Below, in pieces: positions 16,254 through 25,046 of a DNA stretch of 64,000 nt. The stretch is taken from assembly GCA_964442285.1 (NCBI GenBank), contig CAYTZH010000017.1, forward strand, positions 25,802-89,801, read 5' to 3'. Source of the DNA: CAYTZH01 sp964442285 (GTDB taxonomy: Bacteria > Myxococcota_A > UBA9160 > JAFDET01). A model generated the notes under the pieces. That model made no database searches. It saw nothing but the letters and a program-made list of their open reading frames with translations, and was not told the DNA's origin. Numbering within the stretch: position 1 is the stretch's first letter; every line of letters begins with the position of its first letter. Position numbers and translations under genes: made by a program.

Positions 16254-18797
16254 TCAGACCTGGAAGTACCGCACGCTCTCGCGCAGGCCTTCGGCTTGTC
16301 CCATCAGTCCTCGCATGGCGTCGCGCATGCGCTGTGCGGAGGCATCGTTGGAACGCGTCCTCGCGTACAGCTGCTCGAGGAACTCGGCGATCTCCTCGGA
16401 GGCGCTGGACTGCTCGCGGAGCGAGGCGTTGATCTCCTCGACCGCGCGCCGCACGTTCTCCACGGCCTCGCGCATGCGGTGGGCGCCCCGCGTCTGCTCC
16501 TCGGTCGCCCCCTGCACCTGGTGGGCGACGTCCCGCATGGCGCCGGCACTCCGCAGCACCACCTCGTTTCCGCGGGCCTGCTCGCCGCCCGCGAGCCGGA
16601 TCGTCTCCGAGCCCTCGCGGACCTTGTCCATCAAGCCCACCACGTGGGCGGCGGCCGCGGATTGCTCTTCCACCGCCGCCACGATCTCCCCGATCCGGTC
16701 CGCGCTCTGGCGGGAGGCCGAGGTGATGTTCTCGAGGGCCACGCCCGCCTGGGCGGCCAGCTCGACACCGGCCTGCACCCGGTCGGTCCCGCTCGCGATG
16801 GCCTGGATGGCGTTGTGCACCTCGCCCTGCACGGCGCGGATCAGGTCGCCGATCTCCTTGGTGCTGGAGATCACCTTGTCCGCCAGATCCTTGATCTCGT
16901 CGGCCACGACCGAGAAGGCCCGCCCGTGCTCGCCCGCCTGGGCCGCGATGATCGCGGCGTTGAGCGCGAGCAGGTTCGTCTCGTCGGCCACGTCGTCGAT
17001 CACCCCCAGGATCGAGCCGATCTCGCCGGCCCGCTCCCCCAGGTGATGGATCACCTCCTGCACCGAGTCGGTGGCGTCGCGGATCGCCTCCATGCCCTGG
17101 ATCGTCTCGCCCACCTGCCGCCGCCCGCTCTCCGCGATCTCGATCACCTGGCTGGAGAGCCGCGACGTCTCGGCGGCGTTCGTGTTCACCTGGCGCAGGG
17201 AGCTCGCCATCTCCTCCATGCTCGACGACGTCTCGCTCGACGCCTGGGCCAGGGACTCGGTCCCCGAGGTGACCCGGCGCGAGCTCTCGATCATCTGCTC
17301 GATGGAGCCGCCCACCTCGTCGATCCGGGACGTCACGGTGCCGGCGTTCTCGGAGAGCTCCTCGCACGTGACCCCGAGCTGGAGCATCGAGCTCGACGAC
17401 TCCTCCACCGCCGTGGAGAGGCCCTGGGCCGAGCCGGTGATCCCCGTGGCCTCGCGGCGGATGCGGTCCATGCCGACCGTGACCCGCTGCAGCCCCTGCA
17501 CCTGGTCCCCGGTGGCGGTGTTGACGTCCTCGCTGATGACGGCGATGTCGGAGGCCGCGCCCTCGACGCCGCGGGCCGCCTCGATCACCTGGGAGACCGT
17601 GGCCCGCAGCCGCACGGCCATGCGGTCGAAGCTACGCGACAGGGCACCGAGCTCGTCCTCGCTCTCGCAGGGCGGGCCGGGGGTGAGGTCCCCGTCCGCC
17701 AGGCGCATGACCTCCCGGTGCAGCGCACTCGTGGTGAGGCGCACGTCGCGGGCCACGGTGCTCACGAGCAGGGCGACCACGGCGATCGCCAGCGCGGTGA
17801 AGCCCCCCTGGACCCACCAGCTGCCGGCCACCGCGATGCGCTCCGGGGCGACCCGGGCGACCACCACGCGTCCGTCCGGCGCGCGGCGCCACGCGAAGGC
17901 GTGGCGGGAGTCGAAGGCGCTGCTGTCCCCGCGCTCGGGATCGAGGGAGAGCAGGGTCTCGATCTCGCCCGGGTGCAGCGCCCCCTCGGGCCCGGCGAGG
18001 ACCCGCCCGCTCCCGGCGTCGACCCAGAGCAGGCCGGGATCGTCGGCGGGCTGGGCGACCCTTCCGGTCGCGAGGCGCTGCTCCAGCCGCTCGAGCTCGA
18101 GCCCCGTGGCCACCGCCTCGACGGCCCGCTGGCTCTGGACCTGCCCCAGGAGCAGGGCGAAGAAGAGCGGCACCCCCGTGATCGCCGACATGGAGACGGC
18201 GAGCTTCCAGGCCAGGGGCACCGACCGCACGCACGCCTCGCGCGCGTCCGGGTCGCCGAGGTCCATCGCGAGCCCGGCCCGCACCTCGTCGAGGGTCCGC
18301 TTCAGGAGGAAGAAGTGGAAGATCATCGAGACCAGGCCGCCGCTCACCGCGGCGGCCAGCATGATCCAGGCGGAGAGGCGGGGCAGGTCGGGGCGCAGGA
18401 GGGCCATGGCCAGCCCGACCTGGGCGCCCCCATAGCTCCACCAGGCCATGCCGATCAGGAAGTTCTTGCGGGGCACGTCGCTGGCGGCCGCAAAGCCGCT
18501 GCGCAGGTCCTCGGCGGTGGCCACGCCCGCGGCGCGCCGGTCGAGGCACTGGAGCAGCGGCTGCAGGATGCGGTGGTTGAGGACGCTCGAGACGATCAGG
18601 AGCACCACGAAGGAGACGGCGACCACCCGGACGAAGGTCGCCATCTGCTGCGGCGAGAGGCGCAGCAGCGCCACCAGGTAGAGCGCGATCAACGCGGTGC
18701 TCGCCAGGGACGAGACCGCCGACCGGGCCGAGAGGCGGCGGAAGTACTCCCTGCCCGTGGGCAGCGCGGAGAGCGTGGGCGGCGCCGGAGACGTCAC
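16254..18797 (-). CDS. Methyl-accepting chemotaxis protein, paralogue with multi-helix N terminus
   Basis: An 847-residue chemoreceptor related along its length to the one at 7404. An N-terminal block of about five hydrophobic helices (LASTALIALYLVALL, VAVSFVVLLIVSSVL and so on) precedes one extracytoplasmic region, a last helix (GGFTALAIAVVALLVSTV), HAMP and the signalling coil. The hairpin tip is DETNLLALNAAIIAAQAGE with AFSVVADEIKDLADKV. The two receptors share the FAWRR segment in the sensor loop. GTG at 18797 overlaps the cheW stop (GTGA). No C-terminal CheR-binding pentapeptide is seen. Confidence 0.93.
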   Translation of the reverse strand: MTSPAPPTLSALPTGREYFRRLSARSAVSSLASTALIALYLVALLRLSPQQMATFVRVVAVSFVVLLIVSSVLNHRILQPLLQCLDRRAAGVATAEDLRSGFAAASDVPRKNFLIGMAWWSYGGAQVGLAMALLRPDLPRLSAWIMLAAAVSGGLVSMIFHFFLLKRTLDEVRAGLAMDLGDPDAREACVRSVPLAWKLAVSMSAITGVPLFFALLLGQVQSQRAVEAVATGLELERLEQRLATGRVAQPADDPGLLWVDAGSGRVLAGPEGALHPGEIETLLSLDPERGDSSAFDSRHAFAWRRAPDGRVVVARVAPERIAVAGSWWVQGGFTALAIAVVALLVSTVARDVRLTTSALHREVMRLADGDLTPGPPCESEDELGALSRSFDRMAVRLRATVSQVIEAARGVEGAASDIAVISEDVNTATGDQVQGLQRVTVGMDRIRREATGITGSAQGLSTAVEESSSSMLQLGVTCEELSENAGTVTSRIDEVGGSIEQMIESSRRVTSGTESLAQASSETSSSMEEMASSLRQVNTNAAETSRLSSQVIEIAESGRRQVGETIQGMEAIRDATDSVQEVIHHLGERAGEIGSILGVIDDVADETNLLALNAAIIAAQAGEHGRAFSVVADEIKDLADKVISSTKEIGDLIRAVQGEVHNAIQAIASGTDRVQAGVELAAQAGVALENITSASRQSADRIGEIVAAVEEQSAAAAHVVGLMDKVREGSETIRLAGGEQARGNEVVLRSAGAMRDVAHQVQGATEEQTRGAHRMREAVENVRRAVEEINASLREQSSASEEIAEFLEQLYARTRSNDASAQRMRDAMRGLMGQAEGLRESVRYFQV

Positions 18798-19282
18798 GAG
18801 GCGCTCCGCGGCTCGCCCAGGGCCGAGCGATAGACCTGCTCCAGCAGGTGATCCAGCGACAGGACCAGCACCGGCGTAGCGTCGGGGCGGCGGACCACGG
18901 CCCGCATGGCGTCGTAGCCCGCCTGGCTGGCCAGCGCTGGCGGCGCCTCCAGGGCCGCCGCGTCGGTCGCCAGCACGTCGATGGCGGCGTCCACCCGCAG
19001 CCCGATCAGCAGGCCCTCGGCCTCGACGAGGACGATCCGGGTCGCCGGCGTATCCGCGACCGGGGCGCCGTCCAGGGCGCGGCCGAGGTCGAGCACCGGG
19101 ACCACCAGGCCCCGCAGGTCCACCACGCCCTCGATCAGCTCGGGCGCCCGGGGCAGGGGCGTGATCTCCTGCCCGCGCACGATCTCGCGGATCTGGGTCA
19201 CGTCGATGGCGTAGGTGCGCCCGTGCACCTCGAAGGTGGCGAGGTCGACGTGGTTCTCGGAGACCGCGGCGCGCTCAGCCAT
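18794..19282 (-). CDS. cheW: CheW-domain coupling protein (second copy)
   Basis: A 162-residue CheW protein bridging receptors to CheA. Typical features are FEVHGRTYAIDVTQIREIVR, ITPLPRAPELIEGVVDLRGLVVPVLDLG and IVLVEAEGLLIGLRVD. ATG at 19282 overlaps the preceding cheW by eight bases. Two adjacent CheW genes suggest each pairs with one of the two receptors, but this is not testable from sequence. Confidence 0.93.
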   Translation of the reverse strand: MAERAAVSENHVDLATFEVHGRTYAIDVTQIREIVRGQEITPLPRAPELIEGVVDLRGLVVPVLDLGRALDGAPVADTPATRIVLVEAEGLLIGLRVDAAIDVLATDAAALEAPPALASQAGYDAMRAVVRRPDATPVLVLSLDHLLEQVYRSALGEPRSAS

Positions 19283-19802
19283 GGCCTTCCAGGTCCATCA
19301 CGCGATCCACGTCGATCAGCGACACGAACTCCTTGTCGTTCGTGCACAGCGCCACGATGGCGTCGGACTCGCCGGGAGAGGTGGGCTGGATGGCGCTCTC
19401 GGGCAGCCGCAGCACCTCGCGGACCCGGTCCACCACGCATCCCGCCAGGCGCCCGTCGTCGCCGTGGAGCACGATGATGCGGCTGCGGCTGGTGGACTCG
19501 GCCTCGGGCAGCCCCAGGCGCCGGTGCAGGTCCACCACCTGAAGCACCTCCCCGCGCAGGGCGATCACGCCGCGCACGCAGGCCGGCACCCGCGGCATCG
19601 GCGTGATCTCGCGCATGCGGACGATCTCGCGGATGCGCTCCACGGGCAGGGCGTAGGGGTCGCCGTTGAGCTGGAACACCAGCAGCTCGCGGACGAGCAC
19701 GGTCTCCTCGCCGTCGCCGGGCGTCGCGGCGGCCCTCGCCAGGGACTGCCAGTCGGACTCGCCGCCCACCGACCCCCCGAGACGCAGCCCGCCCGCGCTC
19801 AT
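19275..19802 (-). CDS. cheW: CheW-domain coupling protein (first copy)
   Basis: A 175-residue CheW protein with a 40-residue N-terminal extension before the domain (ELLVFQLNGDPYALPVERI). Family marks are ITPMPRVPACVRGVIALRGEV and IIVLHGDDGRLAGCVVD. ATG at 19802 overlaps the cheA stop by four bases (ATGA). Both CheW proteins follow CheA directly, as in many single-operon systems. Confidence 0.93.
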   Translation of the reverse strand: MSAGGLRLGGSVGGESDWQSLARAAATPGDGEETVLVRELLVFQLNGDPYALPVERIREIVRMREITPMPRVPACVRGVIALRGEVLQVVDLHRRLGLPEAESTSRSRIIVLHGDDGRLAGCVVDRVREVLRLPESAIQPTSPGESDAIVALCTNDKEFVSLIDVDRVMDLEGHG

Positions 19803-21946
19803 GCCGCCTCCCTCCGCCGGAAGGCGTCCTCGACCAGGGCGGCCACGTCCAGCACCAGGATCGCTCCGAGGTCGCCGAGCTCGGTGGCGCCGGCGATCCC
19901 GCGCACGTTCTGCACCGGGCCCTGGACCGGTTTGATCACGGTGTCCTGCTGGCCCTCCAGGGCGTCGACGATCAGCCCCAGGCGGGCGTCTCCGATGCCG
20001 ATCACCACCACGTAGGGCCGCTCGGGCGCGGCCTCGCCGTCGATCTCGAACTCTTCCCGCAGCCGGCGCAGGAGCAGCGGCTCCCCGCGGAGGTTGAGGA
20101 TCTCGCGACCTTCGCTGCGCTGGACCTCGTTCGGGTCCACCAGCAGGGTCTCGAGGACGGCGTTGAGCGGAATCGCGTAGCGCTGGCCCGCGACGTTCAC
20201 GACGAGCGCCTGGATGATCGCCAGCGTGATGGGCAGCGTCATGGCGATGGTGGTGCCACGCCCCAGCGCCGAGTCGATGTCCACGACGCCGCCGAGGGCC
20301 GTGAGGTTGGCCTTCACCACGTCCATGCCCACGCCGCGGCCGCTGGTCTCGGTCACCTCGTCGCGGGTCGAGAGACCGGGCGCGAAGCACAGATCCAGGA
20401 TCTCGCGGGGGCTGAGCACGTCGTCGTCGTCGATCAGACCCACCTCGAGGGCGCGCGCCCGCACCCGCTCGCTGTCGATGCCGCGTCCGTCGTCCGCCAC
20501 CTCGATGACCACGTGGTTGCCGCGCTGGTAGGCCTCGATGCGGATCGTGCCCTCCGCCGGCTTGCCGGCGGCGACCCGCTCGTCGGCGGGCTCGATCGCG
20601 TGGTCGAAGGCGTTGCGGACCACGTGCATGAGCGGGTCGACCAGCTCCTCGACGATCAGCTTGTCGAGCTCGGTGTCCGCGCCGCGGAGCTCGAGGCCGA
20701 CCTCCTTGTCGAGGTCGCGACGCAGGCGTCGGACGACCCGGGAGAGCTTCTCGAACACCTGGCGCAGGGGAACCATGCGCACCTCCAGCACGCCCGACTG
20801 GAGGTCCTGGATGCGGCGGTCGAGGCCCTTGTGGGCCTTCTCGAGCTCCTGGCCGATCCGGACGGTGGCCGGATCCGCGGTCAGCCGCCGCGCGATGGCG
20901 GCGATCCCGAGCTTCTGGATGACCAGCTCCCCCACCAGGTTCATGAGCTCGTCGAGCTTGCGGATGTCGACCCGCACGGTGTCGCTGATCGACTTCAGGG
21001 ACTCGATCTCGCCGCTCTCCGGCACGTCGTGCGCGTGCGCCACGTCCGCGGCGGAGAGTGCCGGCTCGTTCCCGACCGGCGCCTCGGCGGTGCCCGCCTC
21101 GGGATCCGCCGCCGGAGCGGCTGGCGCAGCCGGAGGCGCGGCGGGGGACGACGCGGCGCCCTGGACGCAGCGGACGGACGCCGTGGGGAAGTCGAGCTGT
21201 GCCGCGAGGGAGCCGGCGTCGAGCTCGGTGGCCACCAGCAGCCCGAAGCGGATCTGCGACTCGGGCACGGCCCCCGGAGACGGGAGCGTCGAGAGCACCT
21301 CGCCGGCCTCGCGCACCGCGGCGGTCAGCTCGGCGAGGCCTTCGTCGAAGGAGAGGATCTCGAAGGTCGCCTCGACCAGCGCGATCGTGCGCCCGCGGCG
21401 GATGTTCTCGCGGAGGCGATGCTCCTCGTACTCCGTGAGTGCCCGCAGCAGCTCGGGCTCGAGATTCAGGTCGCCGAACTCGGAGGACGGCTCGGGCTGC
21501 GTGCGCACGGCGCCATCGATCCGCTCGATCAGCGCGGCGACGGCCTCGGCCCCCTCGTCGGGGTCGGCCTTGCCCGAGGCCAGCAGCTCCATGCGGCTCG
21601 CGAACAGCCCAACCGCCTCGTCCAGCAGGCCGAGCGCCGGCGACTGCAGCGGCACGCGGCCCAGGCGCAGGCCGTCGAGCACGTCCTCGAGGTGGTGGGC
21701 GAGCTCGCTCAGGGCGTCGAGCCCGAACATGCCGGCCAGGCCCTTCAGCGAGTGGGCGGAGCGGAACAGGCGGTTGACCAGGTCCGGGTCGACCTCGTCC
21801 CGGGTGGAGCGCTGGTCGACCAGGTCGGCCAGGTCCCCGCGCATGCGCTCGAGGATCTCCTCGGCCTCCGAGACGAACTCCTGGTAGGCCTTGTTGCGAC
21901 CCCGGCCCGCGCGCGGACGGGTCGACCGGCTGCGTCGCGCCGCCAC
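19799..21946 (-). CDS. cheA: Chemotaxis histidine kinase CheA
   Basis: A 715-residue CheA. The P1 domain has phospho-accepting His65 (FRSAHSLKGLAG). A second alpha/beta region (about 160-260) and an Ala/Pro linker precede dimerisation helices (LDELMNLVGELVIQ). The kinase domain has the N box (HVVRNAFDHAIE), G1 (VADDGRGID) and G2 (GRGVGMDVVK). The C-terminal CheW-like P5 domain follows (NVAGQRYAIPLNAVLE). No fused receiver, so it signals to the separate CheY proteins. GTG at 21946 starts three bases after the cheY stop. Confidence 0.96.
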   Translation of the reverse strand: MAARRSRSTRPRAGRGRNKAYQEFVSEAEEILERMRGDLADLVDQRSTRDEVDPDLVNRLFRSAHSLKGLAGMFGLDALSELAHHLEDVLDGLRLGRVPLQSPALGLLDEAVGLFASRMELLASGKADPDEGAEAVAALIERIDGAVRTQPEPSSEFGDLNLEPELLRALTEYEEHRLRENIRRGRTIALVEATFEILSFDEGLAELTAAVREAGEVLSTLPSPGAVPESQIRFGLLVATELDAGSLAAQLDFPTASVRCVQGAASSPAAPPAAPAAPAADPEAGTAEAPVGNEPALSAADVAHAHDVPESGEIESLKSISDTVRVDIRKLDELMNLVGELVIQKLGIAAIARRLTADPATVRIGQELEKAHKGLDRRIQDLQSGVLEVRMVPLRQVFEKLSRVVRRLRRDLDKEVGLELRGADTELDKLIVEELVDPLMHVVRNAFDHAIEPADERVAAGKPAEGTIRIEAYQRGNHVVIEVADDGRGIDSERVRARALEVGLIDDDDVLSPREILDLCFAPGLSTRDEVTETSGRGVGMDVVKANLTALGGVVDIDSALGRGTTIAMTLPITLAIIQALVVNVAGQRYAIPLNAVLETLLVDPNEVQRSEGREILNLRGEPLLLRRLREEFEIDGEAAPERPYVVVIGIGDARLGLIVDALEGQQDTVIKPVQGPVQNVRGIAGATELGDLGAILVLDVAALVEDAFRRREAA

Positions 21947-21949
21947 GGC

Positions 21950-22333
21950 TCAGACCTCTTCCCGCGCCTTGGCCAGGAGCTCGCCGGCGACGCGCAGCAG
22001 CTCCTCCGGATCGAAGGGCTTCACCAGGTACGCGTCGGCACCGAGACCCAGGCCCTTCTCGCGGTCGCGCTCCGAGCCCTCGGTGGAGATGATGATCAAG
22101 GGGATCGCGCGGTAGGCGGCGTTGCTCTTGACGAACGAGACCAGCTCGAGCCCGTTGATGTCGGGCATGTTGATGTCGGTCACGATCAGGGAGAAGGGGT
22201 CCCGCGGCAGACAACGCAGGGCCTCGAAGCCGCTCTCGGCCTCGCTGATCTCCACGTCGCCCAGCCCTTCCAACGTCGCCGCCAGGAGCGAGCGCATGGT
22301 TGCGGAATCCTCGACGATGAGGATGCGCTGCAT
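21950..22333 (-). CDS. cheY: CheY-like response regulator
   Basis: A 127-residue receiver: Glu8-Asp9 pair, phospho-acceptor Asp53 (VTDINMP), Thr84 region and Lys105 (YLVKPF) are intact. ATG at 22333 has GGAGG five bases upstream, so a longer in-frame extension to about 22468 is not needed. It lies immediately upstream of cheA and is likely its main phosphorylation target. Confidence 0.93.
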   Translation of the reverse strand: MQRILIVEDSATMRSLLAATLEGLGDVEISEAESGFEALRCLPRDPFSLIVTDINMPDINGLELVSFVKSNAAYRAIPLIIISTEGSERDREKGLGLGADAYLVKPFDPEELLRVAGELLAKAREEV

Positions 22334-22376
22334 TCGACCTCCAAACGATCCGAGGGGGGTCCGGGAACCCTTCTGC

Positions 22377-22404
22377 CTATCGGTCGCCAGGAGGCGGTTC
22401 TTGA
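22377..22404 (-). promoter_or_regulatory. Weak sigma-28-like promoter candidate before cheY
   Basis: On the minus strand TCAA, 16 bases, then ACCGATAG resembles the flagellar sigma-28 pattern (TAAA, 15, GCCGATAA) with several mismatches. It lies in the 150-base gap between the PATAN gene stop (22484) and the cheY start (22333). It may be chance in a GC-rich spacer. Confidence 0.2.
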
Positions 22405-22483
22405 TGTGCGCTGGGGGCTTTGCGGGGCTGGTCGCACGCCGGTGGTCGGGCCCTCCGACCCGCTGCACCCGGCTGGCAGGGGC

Positions 22484-24313
22484 TCAGCCCTCGCCCTCGA
22501 GCTCGGCGAGCTGGCGCGCCAGGGCGGCGCGATCCAGGGCCAGTCCGGCCTCGTGGAGCATCACCTCGAGGGCGGTCGTATCGCCCAGGGCGCTCCCCTC
22601 GGGGAGATTGTCGGCGTAGAGGAGGGCCACGATCCGGTCGCCGCTCTCGAGGGGCGCCACGTAGGCCTCCTCGGCGGGGGTCCCCCCCAACAGCGCGGCC
22701 AGGCGCAGGTCGCCGTCGTCGCTCGGCGCCGCGCGAACCGGGCTGCCGCGCTCGAGCACCGCCCGGAACCAGGCCGGGTCCCGGGCGGGAAGCGCGAGGG
22801 CCCGGATGCCGCTGTCGTCCGGGCCGCCGGCCCCGGTCAGCCCCCGCTGGGCCATGCCGACGGCATCGTTCTCGCGGACGAGGAAGAGCGCCACGCGACG
22901 GAACTGCTCCGCGGCGAACTCCAGCACCGCCGGGAGGACCTCGCCCCGGTCGGCCCGCTCGCGCAGCCGGGCGCTCAGCTCCTTGAGGCGTCGCAGGCCG
23001 CCGCCTCCGCTGGTGGCTCCCGCCCGCGTCTCCTCGAGGGTGAAGCGGATGGCGTCCCGCAGGGCCTGGGACCGCTGGTCGACCCGGTCGGCGCACTTCG
23101 GGTTGGCGAGCTCGCCCAGCAGGGGCTTGCGGGTGGCGTGCAGGATGCCGGGCAGAAGCGAGCTCTGCTCGGCGCCGCGAAGGCCGACGATCGGCATCCG
23201 CGGCGCCTGGGCGTGCAGCCGGTCGACGATCTCGGCCGCGGTGCGCGCACCGCTGATCGGGTCCGGCGGTGCGTCCTCCGCCAGCACCACCAGGGGCGTC
23301 TCGGCGCGGCCGAGGTACTGCCGGATGCGCGCGATCGCGAGCTCCGTCTTCGGGAAGATGTGGACCCGCGCATCCAGGTCGGAGAGGGCCGCCTTCGCCC
23401 ACTCGAGGACCGCGAGCTGCGGGTCGACCACGATGATCGGAACGCCCTGCGCCGCGGGCAGCGAGATCCTTCCGGGCGGCGGCGCCTGCAGATCGCGCTC
23501 GTCGACCTCGGCGGCTTCGGCGGCTTCGGCGGCCGCCCGCTCGAGCTCGACCTCGGCGACCTCGACGGCCTCGACCTCGGCTTCGGGTGCGACGCGCTCC
23601 AGGGTCGCTTCGGCGACGAGCTCGGCGGCCTCGGCGGCCTCGGTGGCTGCGGGGTCGTCCTCGGCCTCGACCTCCACGACCAGCTCGGTGGCCGGGAGCG
23701 GATCGGGCGCGGCCGGGGTCGGGCCGGAGACCGCGGGGGCAGCGTCCTCGGCGCGCAGCTCGGCCCCCAGGTCGGCGAAGCTGGAGGGGTCCGAGCTGTC
23801 CGGAATGCCCTCCTCCTCCTCCCGCCCGGACTCGTCGCGCAGGCGCGCGCCTTCCATGGCCAGGTACTGGGCGTCGATCCCGCCGTCCACGCACAGGGCC
23901 GCATCGACGCCCTCCAGGTCCTCGCGGACGTCGAAGCTGAACTCGCCCGAGGGCCAGGAGAACATGGTGAAGACCGCGTTCTCCACGTTCTTCCGGCGCT
24001 GCTCCTCGAAGGCCTCCTGGGACAGCGCCGTGCGATCGCAGAGCGCGCGCTCGAGGGGTACGCCGCGCTCCTGGGCCGCCTCCGCGGCCGCCGCGAACTC
24101 GCCCTCGCTCACCTGGCCGGTGGAGACCAGCAGGCTGCGGAGGTCGCTGTGGGCGCCCTTGCAGATGGCCCCCTGCACGCGCCCCTCGCGGAAGAGGATC
24201 GAGCCCTCGCCGTGGTCGGAACGCAGCAAGAGGACCCCGGACTTGCGGGAGAGGCTGATGATCTGGAGGATGTCCCCGAGGCCGAGATCCTCGAGGCTTC
24301 CGACGAGACTCAT
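22484..24313 (-). CDS. PATAN/DUF4388 protein with receiver-like and GAF-like regions
   Basis: A 609-residue protein and probable first gene of the chemosensory operon. Residues 1-100 are DUF4388/PATAN (GSLEDLGLGDILQIISLSRKSG). Residues about 175-290 are low complexity, Ala/Glu-rich (VEAVEVAEVELERAAAEAAEA). A receiver-like fold lacking a clear phosphorylation site is at about 295-420 (VPIIVVDPQLAVLEWAKAAL). A GAF-like C terminus ends at 609 (VAPLESGDRIVALLYADN). ATG at 24313 has GGAG upstream. PATAN domains elsewhere bind CheY-type regulators, so it may be an output or feedback partner of CheY; this is inference. Confidence 0.75.
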   Translation of the reverse strand: MSLVGSLEDLGLGDILQIISLSRKSGVLLLRSDHGEGSILFREGRVQGAICKGAHSDLRSLLVSTGQVSEGEFAAAAEAAQERGVPLERALCDRTALSQEAFEEQRRKNVENAVFTMFSWPSGEFSFDVREDLEGVDAALCVDGGIDAQYLAMEGARLRDESGREEEEGIPDSSDPSSFADLGAELRAEDAAPAVSGPTPAAPDPLPATELVVEVEAEDDPAATEAAEAAELVAEATLERVAPEAEVEAVEVAEVELERAAAEAAEAAEVDERDLQAPPPGRISLPAAQGVPIIVVDPQLAVLEWAKAALSDLDARVHIFPKTELAIARIRQYLGRAETPLVVLAEDAPPDPISGARTAAEIVDRLHAQAPRMPIVGLRGAEQSSLLPGILHATRKPLLGELANPKCADRVDQRSQALRDAIRFTLEETRAGATSGGGGLRRLKELSARLRERADRGEVLPAVLEFAAEQFRRVALFLVRENDAVGMAQRGLTGAGGPDDSGIRALALPARDPAWFRAVLERGSPVRAAPSDDGDLRLAALLGGTPAEEAYVAPLESGDRIVALLYADNLPEGSALGDTTALEVMLHEAGLALDRAALARQLAELEGEG

Positions 24314-24384
24314 CCATCACTCCGCCGACCCGCACACGGGCGGGGGCCCCTCCCCGGCCCGACGCGGACGGGGATTCATGGGAG

Positions 24385-24411
24385 TCATCGGCCGGCTGGA
24401 TCGCGACTTAA
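24385..24411 (-). promoter_or_regulatory. Possible sigma-28 (FliA-type) promoter of the chemosensory operon
   Basis: Minus-strand TTAA, 15 bases, then GCCGATGA closely matches the motility sigma-28 consensus (TAAA, 15, GCCGATAA). It overlaps the stop of the upstream M17-like gene. Transcription would begin near 24378, about 65 bases before the PATAN gene. The match is good, but one hit in GC-rich DNA is not proof. Confidence 0.4.
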
Positions 24412-25046
24412 GGTCGGCGTTCGCCTGGGGAAACCGGAGCCGCGGGGCGCCGCGACGGAGGCGAAGCGGGCCCTGCGCTGGCGGCGGCCACCCGCAGCAC
24501 CACGCCGGCCCCGCGGGCGGCGGCCTCGGTCGCGTCCAGGCCCCGCGCAGCGCGGACTCCGCCGCCCTCGGGAACCAGCAGCTCCAGCCGCAGCCGACCG
24601 CCGACGCGACCCAGGGCCTCCAGGCCACCCCGGGTGAACGACTCGATGGCCGCCCGCACGGGCAGGGCCCCCACCCACGCTCCGGGCAGGGCCAGGGCCG
24701 CCGAACGCACCCGCAGGGCCAGCAGCCGCTCGACGGCCTCCTCCCCGGCGGCGCGCAACGCTTCCGGCCCGAACTGCTCGGGCCGGCCCAGGCCGAGCAG
24801 GAGCAGGCGCGGCGCCTGCAGCCGGCCGCGGGTGGGCACGAGCAGCGCGTCGCGCCGACGTCCCGTCAGGTGACCGGCGGCCACCAGCGCCGAGAGCTGG
24901 CCGCACAGGCGCCAGTCGGCCCGCCCGGCTGCGCCCCGCAAGGGGCGGTCGGTCTCGAAGAGATGGGCCACCGCCACCTCCACCGCAGCCCGCTCCAGGG
25001 GTGTCTCGTCGATGCGCGCATCGAGGAGCGGCGGGCCCGCGCTCAC
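24408..25046 (-). CDS. Stand-alone leucyl-aminopeptidase (M17) N-terminal-domain protein
   Basis: A 212-residue protein resembling only the non-catalytic N-terminal domain of M17 leucyl aminopeptidases. Matching parts are a helical start, then ALLVPTRGRLQAPRLLLLGLG and FGPEALRAAGEEAVERLLAL. The catalytic metal-binding domain is absent. Stand-alone versions occur in delta-proteobacteria with unknown function. GTG at 25046 overlaps the nusB stop, so it is the last gene of the rpmF-nusB operon. The C-terminal 30 residues are Pro/Ala/Arg-rich. Fold assignment is moderate; activity is not implied. Confidence 0.6.
   Translation of the reverse strand: MSAGPPLLDARIDETPLERAAVEVAVAHLFETDRPLRGAAGRADWRLCGQLSALVAAGHLTGRRRDALLVPTRGRLQAPRLLLLGLGRPEQFGPEALRAAGEEAVERLLALRVRSAALALPGAWVGALPVRAAIESFTRGGLEALGRVGGRLRLELLVPEGGGVRAARGLDATEAAARGAGVVLRVAAASAGPASPPSRRPAAPVSPGERRP

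Noticed and set aside
22484..24313. Phosphorylatable receiver in the PATAN protein
   Set aside because: The receiver-like segment lacks a clear Asp/Lys set; treated as receiver-like fold only.
20513..24637. A 1374-codon plus-strand open frame opposite CheA and the PATAN gene
   Set aside because: Antisense to conserved genes; low complexity, no family match, no ribosome site.
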